From NCBI GenBank assembly GCA_028564925.1, contig CM053026.1, forward strand, positions 130,391,150-130,455,149: a stretch of DNA of 64,000 bases. Reading direction: 5' to 3'. The stretch comes from Lithobates sylvaticus. Its lineage: Eukaryota; Chordata; Amphibia; Anura; Ranidae. Position 1 is the first letter of the stretch; the number at the start of each line of letters is the position of its first letter. Of this stretch, positions 34,489-45,165 are shown piece after piece. The notes under the pieces were generated by a model, which did no database searches, was not told where the DNA came from, and was given only the letters and a program-made list of their open reading frames with translations. Both the position numbers and the translations under genes were made by a program.

Positions 34489-34920
34489 TATCTCTAAAAT
34501 TTATTTTTGCAGGGTACCTGATGCCCCTCCCTGCCAGAGGCATCTGTTTTCATTATCCTTATCCCTCTGCAGACTTATGATAGAAGGTCTGTTTCCAGGC
34601 TACTTTTCTATAGAAGGAATCATTCTTTTGAACCACATTATACCGACCTAACAGGATGTTTCATTTGTTTTCTTTTTGCATCCTGTAATGACCTTGGACC
34701 ATTGTTGCTGAATTGATGTTTTAAATGGTTCTGTATGTTCTGTTCATAATGATGTTATAAATAAAGAATTTAAGTTAAACAAACAAAAAAATTAAAACCT
34801 AAAATGGGGGGCTTACTCTTTGTGAGCAGAAGTACAGGAAATTATGTTGGTGGATATTCTCTATAAAATCAGTAAAAAAGATACATAAAATAATGGCAAA
34901 ACAAAAAAGGAAAGGGGTCA
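34489..34920. other. No gene seen
   Basis: 34690-34790 ends with ATAAATAAAGAATTTAAG and an A-rich run, which could be a LINE 3' end in plus orientation; I cannot assign it. Confidence 0.45.
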
Positions 34921-35706
34921 TTAAAGTGGAACTAAAGATTTAATACTCACCTGTCCAATAATCCTAATCCTGTGTTTACAGTGCCAGAGAAGGCAGCGAG
35001 CAGACAGGTAGGGATATTTTACTACAGAAGAGACAGTGCATGTCTCTTCTGCAATAAAAGCCTGCCGCTCACTGTTTCTTATAATGTCAGTTCCGCTTGA
35101 ACCCTTTTGCTGTCAGAGCAGTTCTTAAGCTTTTTGCACACAGGTCATCAGTTTAGAGTTAATCATAAATAATGGACTTAGATTATTGTTTTCTTTCAAG
35201 TGTGCATGGTAATATGTATACAGCAATCAACAGTTTCATGCATACGTGCTCACAACGCATGTGTTTACATTCGTACATGCATGTGAGGGTGGGGGAGCTC
35301 CAAATTTTTTGGGGTGACTTTTGCAATTTTTTTAATTAACTTTTTTGATCACAATCACTGGGCTCCCTCCTCGTTACCTGGTGGCAACCTCCTTGCAAGT
35401 CCCAGGGGTGCGTACAAAGCCTGGGATGCATGGCAGTGACGGGCAGGGTGGGCAATGTAACAGGGGTTTGTGGAAGCAATCCAGCACTGTATTGCTTTCA
35501 AGTGATAGTAGCAGTTGGCTTGTCAGAAATACACACACGCCCGATGGCTGCAGATGTCTGGAGTGTGTGTAAACCCCCCTGCTGCCACCTCTATATGGCG
35601 TATGTCCATGACAGCAAAAGGGTTAAAGCCATGCTTAAAAAATAACCTTATTGTGCAGCCCCAATATATGTATTTCCCCTGCACATTCCCTGGAGTTCAA
35701 CTTTAA
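34921..35706. mobile_element. MITE family D (TTAAAG termini)
   Basis: Inverted ends TTAAAGTGGAACTAAAG (34921) and GGAGTTCAACTTTAA (35706); both ends start/end in TTAA. The interior is gene-free; short frames at 35345-35706 lie in its GC-richer half and have no domain. Confidence 0.8.
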
Positions 35707-36204
35707 CTGAAATTTGGGTGGCAATTTGTACATAGTTACTTTGGTCCCACTTGGACAGCTCTGCTGCTTACTTAACACAAGAGGATGTTTGCTTGGCACA
35801 AACACCATTTAGATGACACTTTGCATTTTCTCAACGAATGCAAAATGTTCTCTAAAATAACCCAATAACCCAATATAATTGGGACATCACCTCCCGTCTC
35901 TTCACCTTGTCCAATCAGAGAACAGTTTGCAATCATTGGAATGTTGCAAAGTGGTCCTGAATGGTGACTGTGGCAAGTGAGTGACCTTCTGTGTTCACAA
36001 TGCAGAGCCGCTCAGCATGGGACCTGGAAGCTAGTACCTAATACAGTGATTTTCAGCTTCCACAGGTATCTCCCAGCTACGCCAAATACATACTGTGAGG
36101 GATTTGCTCATCAGTGGGTGTGCGTGACTCCTGCTGTCAAAATACAATAGCTCAGTGGAGAGGATTCCTTCATCCACCTCGAATGTATGGAATGTATGGC
36201 CAGG
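35707..36204. other. No gene seen
   Basis: Unique-looking sequence between two MITEs. Confidence 0.5.
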
Positions 36205-37160
36205 TTAAAGTGTTACTAAACCCAGGACCCTGCATTCACAATATCTGGTCTCCCACATTACACAGAATATGGAAATTTCAATAATTGTAGAAAATATAAA
36301 CTGCTAAATACCTTTTCTCATTAGCAGTATATAGCAGTCCTGTAACTTCTATCAGTGCCTAGTTAAGGCCGCATGCACACTGGACATTTTTTTTTACGTT
36401 TTTACAACTGCTATTTTTGACTTCAGACTTTTTTTTTTACAGTCAATAAACTCTCCAGCATGTTATCCTATGTGTCAATGCACACATAGGCTGTTATCAA
36501 CTATTTCTGTCTAGGGTGTTTTTTGGCTGTAAAAAAGCTCAAAACTATTGGGTTCTGCGGGGAGTTTTTCAGCTGTAAAATCGCTCTAACGTCAAAAAGC
36601 ACCTAAGAATGCCAAAAAATGCAAATAAATGCTCAAACGTGGCTCACCAGAATTTTTTTACATTTTTGATCCCATTGAAAAAAAAACGATTAAAAACGAT
36701 AACGCTAAAAAAACGCTAAAAAACTTTATTGCAAAAACGTTGAAAAACTCACTGCAAAGCAACTGGCATTTTTATAATGTTTTTATAACGTCCAGTGTGC
36801 ATGAGGCCTAAAGCTTGAAGAAGGAGTTTTCACACTGCACTGGCTGTCCTATCAGGATGCAGGATCCCTGACCCTCTGTCTGGTCATTGCTAATTGGCCC
36901 TGTGCTGACCACATGCACTTTCTAAAGAAAAAAACTAGCAATACACACCAAACTGAGCATGTGCAGCCTGACACCAGTAACTCTGTCTTATTCGGACATG
37001 TTTTGGAGACAATGCAAGAAGGGGATGTTCAGAGAAGACAGGATCAAACAGCCTTTTTACACAATGCAGAGGATTAACCCCTTAGGTTACACAATGAGTA
37101 TAACTAGCTTTACTGCATATACAGTCTAATTTTACTGTTGTGGGTTTAGTAACACTTTAG
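36205..37160. mobile_element. MITE family E, copy 2, complete, with nested MITE
   Basis: Inverted ends TTAAAGTGTTACTAAACCCA (36205) and TGGGTTTAGTAACACTTTAG (37160). It contains a Harbinger-like MITE at 36367-36808. Its right half matches 14410-14670 in reverse. Without the insertion it is about 510 bp. No gene. Confidence 0.9.
36367..36808. mobile_element. Harbinger-like MITE nested in family E
   Basis: Ends GGCCGCATGCACACTGGACA and CGTCCAGTGTGCATGAGGCC, flanked by TAA at 36364-36366 and 36809-36811. The interior is rich in AAACG/CGTTT words, like 15831-16147 and 58970-59412. No gene. Confidence 0.92.
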
Positions 37161-38343
37161 GTCTCACAGGTACGACATGCACATAGAACTGGGTTCCAGG
37201 CTGGATCATTATCCCTAAGCAGACAGGGATTTTTATAGAGCCCAGGGTTCTCAGACCTGCTTCATCAGCCAGCCCAGCAAACTTAGTATACAATAGACAA
37301 AGAAAAACAGTCTGCCTGAACCTGGGACAAATATATCTCCCATCCTGAATACAGCCAGCATTTTTTCCTGGCCTTCTGGACTTGTTTGGACCAATTTGGA
37401 CCAATTTAACTATGTAAAAATTTCCATACCTAAACTTCAGCTTTAATATTTAAAAGTTTTCAACTCTCATCAACCTATATGTGCAAATATAATATGGACT
37501 TCCTATGTAAAAAATTAAACATATCTGTTTTTTTTTCTATAGCAACCATAAGCTTCCTTTCATTTCTAAAGAACACTGCAACAATGACAGATGGAACCTG
37601 AATGGCTGGAGTACATAGCACACGTTTCGTGTGAATGTTCTTGCCACCTACAATGAGTAATGAGCAGCGATGAAGATTCAGCTCTGATACAGGTATAGTG
37701 TCTTGTGAGAAAGACAGCAACTCACACTGAAATAGATATACTGTATCGACTGTGAATTGTACTGCAGTTTCACAAAAGAGTCTTTCTAGTTTCTAGTACT
37801 CAACAATAAAGCCAGAACGATACCTTGTCAAATCCATTGTAGTTATCTCCTATGATTCTAAATATGTATGAGACTGAAGTTTTATTAAAATCCAACATTT
37901 ATTCTGTATCAGCACAGTTTTCACAACCTCCCCTGATTTGGCAGTGGCCATAAATCTAACATAATGAAAGAAAACTGTATGCTCACACACCACGGGTTAC
38001 ATTTGAACATATGCAGCTCGTTTAACCACTTGCATGCATTATAATACATAAAAACCGAGAGAAAGAGAAGATAGCAAGACAGATGGGCAAATAAAGAAAA
38101 GGAATGGAAGCCTTATTCCATTGTATGGGAAGATTAGGCAAATTATAGATGTGCAAGATTAAAAAGAATACATTTGTAGATGTCTGTAAATTCAAGATGC
38201 ACAGCCATATAACAAATTCATTACATAGCTTATCATGAGATGTACTATTATATGCCGCTGCTAAAAACATGTGATATACCACAATTCCATTTTTTTATCT
38301 TCGTTGAACTTGATCTATACAGTAAGCTTCTTGGATAACTACC
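37161..38343. other. No gene seen
   Basis: Unique-looking intron sequence; frames of up to 90 codons without domains. Confidence 0.5.
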
Positions 38344-38402
38344 TTAAAGAGGTTGTAAACCTCAGACATAAAATATGAACAAAGCATATCACTCTATAGT
38401 GT
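38344..38402. repeat. End fragment of a TTAAAG-type MITE
   Basis: CCTTAAAGAGGTTGTAAACCTC resembles the terminus of family B; the rest is missing. Confidence 0.6.
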
Positions 38403-38423
38403 GTACTCAAATAAGAGCTCTAA

Positions 38424-38656
38424 GACCTGGTTCACATACAGGCAAATTGGATGTGTTTTGAACAGCACCTGATTAACATGACATGGAGCCAGTTCACAAG
38501 TATGCAGGTTTTTAAAAAGAGTCTGGTATGATTTTGAGCATGGTTCAGGTACGATTTCCATTGTCATACACTTTGACAATTCCACCTGAATCACAACCGG
38601 ACTGCTGAACAAAGTCACACCAGTCAAAACCAGACCACGCATATGTGAACCCTGTA
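38424..38656. mobile_element. Short MITE with GGTTCACATA termini
   Basis: GACCTGGTTCACATACAGG at the left and ATATGTGAACCCTGTA at the right are inverted repeats; the flanks are TAA and TTA. Similar in style to the TTCACAC-ended Harbinger-like elements. Confidence 0.7.
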
Positions 38657-38694
38657 TTAGTGTAATTTCTGTCTGCTGCTATATTTCTCTGTTA

Positions 38695-39497
38695 TCAGCA
38701 TGAGACCAAGATAAACTTATTTGGTTCAGATGGTGTCAAGCAGGTGTGGCGGCAACTAGGAGAGAAGTACAACGACAAGTATGTCTTGCCTACAGTCAAG
38801 CATGGTGGTGGGAGTGTCATAGTCTGGGGCTGCATGAGTGCTGCCGGCATGGGGAGCTACAGTTCATTGAAGGAACAATGAATGCCAACACTGTGACATA
38901 CTGAAGCCGAGCATGATCCCCTCCCTTTGGAGACTGGGCCGCAGGGCAGTATTTCAACATGATAACGACCCCAAACACACCCCCAAGACGACCCCTGCCT
39001 TGCTAAAGAAGCGGAGGGTAAAGGTGATGGACTGGCAAAGCATGTCTCCAGACCGAAACCCTATTGAGCATCTGTGGGGCATCCTCAAATGGAAGGTGGA
39101 GGAACACAAGGTCTCTAACATCCACCAGCTCCAGGATGTCATCATGGAGGAGTGGAAGAGGCCTCCAGTGGCAACCTGTGAAGCTCTGGTGAACTCCATG
39201 CCCAAGAGGGCTTAGGCACTGCTGGAAAATAATGGTGGCCACACAAAATATTGACACTTTGGGCCCAATTTTGAAATTTTCATTTAGGGGTGTACTCACT
39301 TCTGTTGCCACTTCTGTTGTTCTAATGGCTGTGTGTTGAGTTATTTGAGGGGACAGCACATTTACATTGTTATACACGCTGTACACTCACTACTTTACAT
39401 TGTAGCAAAGTGTAATTTCTTCAGTGTTGTCACAAGAAAAGATATAATAAAATATTTACAAAAATGTGAGGAGTGTACTCACTTTTGTGAGATTCTG
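38695..39497 (+). mobile_element. Tc1-family transposon, 5'-truncated
   Basis: The copy starts inside the transposase gene at about 38695 and runs to the right terminal inverted repeat at 39497 (GTGTACTCACTTTTGTGAGATTCTG, followed by TA). Same family as 60044-61586. Frame 38913-39215 encodes the last third of the enzyme: 'AVFQHDNDPKHTPKTT' (second catalytic Asp) and 'SPDRNPIEHLWGILK' (final Glu), with the usual Leu of DLNP changed to Arg, up to a stop in place of the C-terminal 'VKAVLENN'. The first catalytic Asp and the DNA-binding domain are absent or unreadable. Not functional. Confidence 0.92.
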
Positions 39498-39954
39498 TAT
39501 ATATATTTGGGGAGTGGCCTGGTGAGGCGTCTTTCTCCCCAAGCTTCAGCCATAAGAGGTGTGTGTAGTAGTATGTGATGGCTAGGCCAGAAGTTTGGCT
39601 ATCTTTCCTGGTCTAGGAGGATACAGCACCTTGGTATGGAACCAGGGGAAAATGTTCTGCCTGATAGGGAGAGTCTGATCCTCAGCAGATAATGGTGCTC
39701 TCTGATGCATGGAGGCACCCAGTGCCTGGCTGTGGAGCTTCGAAGACAATGCTGTTGGTGTTTGCCTGATGGTTCTTTTTTTTTTTGCAATACACCATGG
39801 TCCATGTTCTATTTATGTACTGTGAAAGCAGAAGTGAGGTCAGAGTCTGGAAAACATTTTGCTGGCGATATCTTAAGCCCTAACCCTGTATCCCTGTAAA
39901 ACCTGAAACAATTAAAACATCTATGAAAGAAACAGGCACCCAACATTATTTTGT
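39498..39954. other. No gene seen
   Basis: No recognisable domain or repeat ends. A poly-T run at 39777-39786. Confidence 0.45.
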
Positions 39955-40726
39955 ATCCTCCACGCCGGCGGCCTCGCATATTATGTTTCAGACAGTGTCA
40001 GCGTGTCAGTGTGCTGCTGACTATTAAAAAAGTGTCATTTTTGCAGGAAGAAAGCTATTTAAATCACTCGCGGCTAATGAATTGATGGCTCCTGTAACAC
40101 AGAGAGCTGTCATTCATTAATAAAAAACAAAAAAAAAAGCGTAGGGGTCCCCCAAATTTAATAACCAGGCCCTTCAGGTCTGGGATGGATATTAAGGGGG
40201 ATCCCAGCCAAAAAAAAAAAAAAAAAAATGGCGTAGGGTCCCCCTCAAAATCCATACCAGACCCTTGAGGTCTGGTATGGATTTTAAGGGGAACCCTAGC
40301 CAAAAAAAATGGCGTGGGGTCCCCCTCAAAATCCATACCAGACCCTTATCCGAGCACGCAACCTGGCAGGCCGCAGGAAAAGAGGGGGGACGAGAGCGGC
40401 CCCCCCCTCTCACCTGAACCGTACCAGGCCACATGCCCTCAACATTGGGAGGATGCTTTGGGGGTCTAAGACCCCTAAAGCACCTTGTCCCCATGTTGAT
40501 GAGGACAAGGGCCTCTTCCCCACAACCCTGGCCGGTGGTTGTGGGGGTCTGCGGGCGGGGGGCTTATCGGAATCTGGAAGCCACCTTTAACAAGGGGACC
40601 CCCAGATCCCGGCCCCCCCCCGGTGTGAAATGGTAAGGGGGTACAAAAGTACCCCTACCATTTCACCAAAAAAGTGGCAAAAATGGTAAAAATGACAGGA
40701 GACAGTCTTTGACAATTCCTTTATTA
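39955..40726. repeat. Composite frog repeat with tandem and hairpin modules
   Basis: Three consecutive units start at 40139, 40231 and 40312 (spacings 92 and 81 bp), each beginning GCGTRGGGTCCCCC. The second unit holds a perfect 17-bp-stem hairpin (40247-40263 with 40269-40285). A second near-perfect hairpin lies at 40625-40666. The unit 'CCAGACCCTT...TATGGATATTAAGGGGAACCCT' also occurs inside the hAT MITE at 12421-12458, so this is probably another member of that long repeat group. Confidence 0.75.
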
Positions 40727-40926
40727 AAATCTTCTTTCTTCTTTCTTCATCCTTCGGTTTCTTCATCTTCTCCTTCCTTCATCTTCTTCCATCTTCTTCT
40801 TCCATTTTCTTCTTCCTCCGATCCGCTTCTTCTTGCGCTGGTCTTCTCGTCCTTCTCGTCCGGCATCTTCTTCCGTCGATCTTCTTCCGTCGGCGTCGGC
40901 GTCGGCGTCGGTGTCTCTGTCTCTTC
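40727..40926. repeat. Polypyrimidine tract with (GTCGGC)n
   Basis: 200 bp of almost pure CTT/TTC-type sequence, ending with four CGTCGG units (40890-40916). Both strands lack stops here, giving Ser- or Arg/Glu-rich frames that are artefacts. Confidence 0.9.
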
Positions 40927-40964
40927 TTGGGCCGCTCCGCGCAATGGGAGGCTCCCGCTGTGTG

Positions 40965-41330
40965 GAGGCTGGTAAAATACCATCTTGTATGCAGTTTTAC
41001 TATTGTTTCTTTAATGGCGACCAATCTGGTGCATTTATGCATGTTAGAGAGCATCTCTAGCCATCCCTCCATATTATATTTCTCCCCTAGTTCCGATTCC
41101 CACTGTATCATTGAGGAGGTTTTATTTACAGAGGATACACCATTTAGGAAACCATAAAGCTTAGAAATAGCACCTTGATCCCTAGAGGAGAAGAGACAGA
41201 TATGCTCGGTGTGTAATTTGTAATGAGACCTATAAAAATGTCTAATTTGTAGGTACCGTACCTATAAAATTCTCCTCTAGGAAAACCCAAGTGTTGTTGT
41301 AGATACAGGGACCATTTTTTTAATTATTGT
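40965..41330 (-). mobile_element. Tx1-clade LINE ORF2 fragment, minus strand
   Basis: The minus strand reads 'SKLYGFLNG', 'IQWESELGEKYNMEGWLEML', then 'CTRLVAIKETIVKLHTRWYFT', the region between thumb and zinc-knuckle in Tx1/L1 ORF2. It stops at the pyrimidine tract. It corresponds to the part just before and into the fragment at 10490-11060. Confidence 0.78.
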
Positions 41331-41493
41331 GAGGATACCTTTAGAATTGCAGCCATCTTGATGTGTCTGGTAAATTTGAGCTGATATTTTGGTGGCCATT
41401 TGGAACTGACCCCTATGTCCTGTAATCAAGGAACATTTTGTGGTTTCTGTATCTAAAATACATTTTATTATACCATAATTGTTCTAGAATAGT
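41331..41493. other. No gene seen
   Basis: Possibly further LINE sequence, unaligned. Confidence 0.4.
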
Positions 41494-41715
41494 TTAAAGA
41501 GTGACCTGTCCCTGTCACCAATGTAAACAAATGAGAGATAAAAGCATAAGTGACAGCTCTGAATATGCTGGAGCTGCTGACATCACATCCAAGAGGATGG
41601 GACCAAGCAGCAGTCTCAAGCCTTTTGGATGGCTACACAAGGGAGGCTTCTACAAGTGAATAACATTTTGTATTTTTTTGTTGAAATGAGTGGTCTGACG
41701 ACAGGATGTCTTTAA
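41494..41715. mobile_element. Small TTAAAG-type MITE (222 bp)
   Basis: Ends TTAAAGAGTGACCTGTC and GACGACAGGATGTCTTTAA are imperfect inverted repeats, each with TTAA at the tip. Confidence 0.65.
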
Positions 41716-42240
41716 ACAATGCTGTGAACATACAGAAAAAAAAATCTGCAAAAAGAACAAATAAAGATAAACCGAATGAGAAATAGTTCTGCAGGCAGAA
41801 TAAATTATAGTTACAAGTGGTAAGCCTTAAGTACAGCTGAAAGAAAGTTAGAAACTTTTAAAGAACTATTGATTCACTACAAAGTAATTAGTGGGAGAGA
41901 AAAGAATGAGATACACAAAACAGATGACAAAGTTTCACTAATGACTTCATTTAAACCAGTGCTGCTGACTCTAAAATACCACTATGAAGAGACAAACAAA
42001 CAAGCCAAATGCTTTGTAATTTGAGTATTAGGTCTATTTGATAAGGCAAAGAGCAATGATGTGGCAAGTTCAGTATCCTACGCTAAAAAAAATCAAAATT
42101 CTTTTTTTTCCTGATCTAATAGACAACATTAACTTTACTGTACATAACCACTGTTCTATTAAATGACGCATACTAGGATTGTTTCCCTACAAGAGAGTTT
42201 TTTTGCAGGCACATGTTAAATGGCGTGCTCACTTAAAGTG
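41716..42240. other. No gene seen
   Basis: A-rich unique-looking sequence. The last 8 bases (TTAAAGTG) look like a family E terminus. Confidence 0.5.
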
Positions 42241-42243
42241 TTA

Positions 42244-42668
42244 TGCCCTGTACACACGGTCGGATATTCCGATGGAAAAAGTCTGATTGAATTATGTTGT
42301 TGGAAAATCAGATCGTGTGTGGGCTCTAGCGGACTTTTTCCATCGGAATTTCCGATGGAAAAAAATTTGAGAGCTGGATCTAAAATTTTCCGACAACAAA
42401 ATCCGATTTGACTTTTTCCGATCGTGAGTAGAGAATTTCGACGCACAAAGTGCCACGCATGCTCAGAAGAAATTTGGAGACGAAAGCTATTGGCTACTGG
42501 CCTCTACGTAGTCCCGTTGTATGTGTTGTATGTCACCTCATTCGGAACGATCGGATTTTCTGACAACTTTGTGCGACCGTGTGTGTGCAACACAAGTTTC
42601 GGCCAAAATCCGTCGGAAAAAATCCGACGGATTTTGTGGTCAGAATGTCCGACCGTGTGTACGGGGCA
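42244..42668. mobile_element. Harbinger-like MITE with TTA duplication
   Basis: Ends TGCCCTGTACACACGGTCGG and CCGACCGTGTGTACGGGGCA, flanked by TTA at 42241-42243 and 42669-42671. The left flank reads CTTAAAGTG before TTA, so the element sits in a TTAAAGTGTTACT sequence like that of family E. Confidence 0.93.
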
Positions 42669-42899
42669 TTACTGTACCTTGAAGAAATTACACTTATATT
42701 GCCGTTCTCCAAACCCCAGACTTCCTTCTAGTCATGTTCATCAAGATATCAGTATCAATATCTCAGCGCAGATTTATTGATGGTGATAACAGTTAAACAT
42801 GCCTATGCAATGTACATCAACATGTCCAAATGTAGCCTGTATTGGGAATGTGTGTGATAGGGTAGCTACACAGGAAAAAAAGTTGGAGACTAGGACTGA

Positions 42900-42981
42900 G
42901 TGTTGTCCACCCATATCATGGGTGGACAACACCCATGATATGGGTGTTGTCCACCCATGTGTTATCCACCCATGATACCCA
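42900..42981. repeat. Snap-back array of a 14-bp word
   Basis: TGTTGTCCACCCAT occurs forward (42901), reverse (42918-42931), forward (42945-42958) and once more degenerate. Two overlapping perfect hairpins result: 42900-42914 with 42918-42932 (15 bp, loop ATC) and 42917-42936 with 42940-42959 (20 bp, loop GAT). Confidence 0.93.
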
Positions 42982-43821
42982 TAAACAAGCTCTTTTATAC
43001 CAGTCATTACTGTAATGAAAGCTACAGATTTAAATAGATTGAAAGTGACTTTTGGGATTACATTCACATATTTAAGCTTATATGAGATTTTAGTGTCAGG
43101 GTTACATGCAGTGCCTGGGCAGTGATGTCACCCGTAGGCTTACTATGGGGCGTCCATTGTTGGCTGTCCCTCCTCTCCTCTGAAGCCAGGGTAAAGTCTG
43201 CATTCCATTATTATGCAAATTCATCATTTTTATTTTTTTAGAATTACTATGAAAAAAGTAATACATGTGCACTTAGGAATAAAATACGTAGCAACATTCA
43301 AAAGCTTAGAAATATTGCAAACTCCAGAATGGCTTTCAACTCAATTATTTTTTTTATTCATAGCATATCATTTATGTGTACTAATCAAACTATGTTGATT
43401 TCAAATATCCAGTCAGGCTCAGGAAAAAATTCTAATTTTTAAATTCCCCTGTACCAGATTAATTGTTTCAGCTGAAAGCAGGCAAGAGTGAAAAATATCC
43501 CTTTAGTAGATCAATCCCTATATATCGTTTTTGGTATCCAGTAAAGCCAACCAATAGAGTTTACATTACTAAAAGGGTTTCAAAGCGCCCAAAGGTCCAG
43601 TGACTAATACAAATTAATATTTTTACAAATGTTATTTGGTTAAAATACTCATTAAACAATATACAACATAATGTGTCAGTTGATGAGCATGGTAGTGTAA
43701 TGTTAGGTTCTGGACACTTACTCAATAAGCAGTGCAAAAAGCAATTCAATTAATGGCAAGTTCAGCCACCTAACTTCTACATGCAGGAACTATGAAGGTA
43801 TATTGTGTTGAATCAATTACC
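42982..43821. other. No gene seen
   Basis: AT-rich unique-looking sequence. Confidence 0.5.
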
Positions 43822-44284
43822 TTAAAGTGGTTGTAAACCCCACTTTGTGATTTTTGCCTACAGTTAAGCCTATAATAAGGCTTGCCTGTAGGTACCGTGT
43901 TTCCCTGAAAATAAGACGTCTTTTATTCATTTTGGCTACGAAAAACACACTAGGGATTTTCAGGGGATGTCTTATCTATGTCCCTTGTCTTCTCTCCCCC
44001 TCTCTCCCTGTCAACGCAGGAGTCATCATTGTGACAACTTTAATCACAAAAATAAACCTTAGTTAACTGCTTGCCGACCAGCCGCCGTCATTATACTGCG
44101 GCTGGTTGGCACGGCTGTGCGAATCACCATAGGTGTACAACGGCCTAAATATAAGATCTGAGGTCTTTTTGACCCAAGATCTCATATTTAAGAGGTCCTG
44201 TCATGCTTTTTTTCTACTACAAGGGATGTTTACACTCCTTGTAATAGTAATAAAAGTGACACAAGTTGTATCTTGAGCTATGTT

Positions 44285-44697
44285 TGTATTCACATGTATT
44301 TTCTGAAAATCTAATGAAATTAGACCGAAATAAATGAATTATGAAAACTGAGGTAAGTACTGTAGCCTATACAGGGGGGAAAGATTCATCATGCAACTGA
44401 TTAGTAAATCCTAAATACACAAAATATAACTGGATGTTAGATCAGTAAGAACACTAGACATGGTTGATCCAAGGAAAATCCTATTGTCTTCAGGAGATCA
44501 GGAAGGATATTTTTTATGACCCTTGCTGGAGCAAATTGGACAATGCTTTATAGGGTTTTTGCCTTCCTCTGATTCAACTGAGTGCATAATTCTGTATATA
44601 GAGGTTTTCTAATTATTTCATTATATATTTATTTATTTTCGATTGGTTGAACTAAATGGACTTATATCTTTTTTCAACCTAACTATGTAAGAAATAC
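44285..44697 (+). mobile_element. LINE 3' end fragment, fourth layer
   Basis: 'AAATTGGACAATGCTTTATA', 'TTTTTGCCTTCCTCTG', 'GGTTGAACTAAATGGACTTA' and 'TTTTTTCAACCTAACTATGT' form the typical 3' end of frog CR1/L2-like LINEs, ending at 44697. No coding part. Lies inside the TTAA MITE. Confidence 0.7.
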
Positions 44698-44829
44698 CTT
44701 TATATGTGCTAAAATATGAACATATTGCTGCAGATTCCCAATTCACATATTTATATTGCATCAATAAATAATATAGAGTGTACATTTACAAAGGTCTAAC
44801 CAATTAAGAAGCATGAATAAAATTAGGAA

Positions 44830-45165
44830 AGTGTCAGATGGTGTTCTCTCCTTCATTCATTGGAATCCCCTGGTAAAAGAAAAAATGCATTTGTTTTATG
44901 TGCAGCAGCCCCCCCAGCCCCCCCCATCCAATACTTACTTGAGCCTCCTCTTGATCCAGCAATGTCCACAAGAGCCTTGCCTCTCTGGGGACTCACACTC
45001 CCGATTGGCTTTTGGCAGAAACGGGAGCCATTGCTGTCAATCACAACCAGTGAGCCAATTACAGAGGAGTGGGGCCGAATGTGTGAATGGACATACGGAG
45101 CCACGGCTAGGTAGCGTGCCTTCTTGGGTACCCCCAGAGAAAGCTGCTTGCTTTAAGAGCAATAG
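44830..45165. repeat. Unassigned repeat fragment, GC-rich
   Basis: Starts near 'CTGGTAAAAGAAAAAATGC' with a C-rich tract and continues to 45165. Frames of 70-150 codons here overlap on both strands and show no domain. It seems to interrupt the TTAA MITE, but its borders are not sharp. Confidence 0.45.

Noticed and set aside
34690-34790. Possible LINE or SINE 3' end with AATAAA
   Set aside because: Only a polyadenylation-like word and an A-rich run; no upstream similarity or internal promoter boxes seen.
40747-41111. Arg/Glu-rich minus-strand frames that look like nuclear proteins
   Set aside because: They arise from the polypyrimidine tract at 40727-40926. Only the first part of one (minus strand from 41111) is real LINE similarity.
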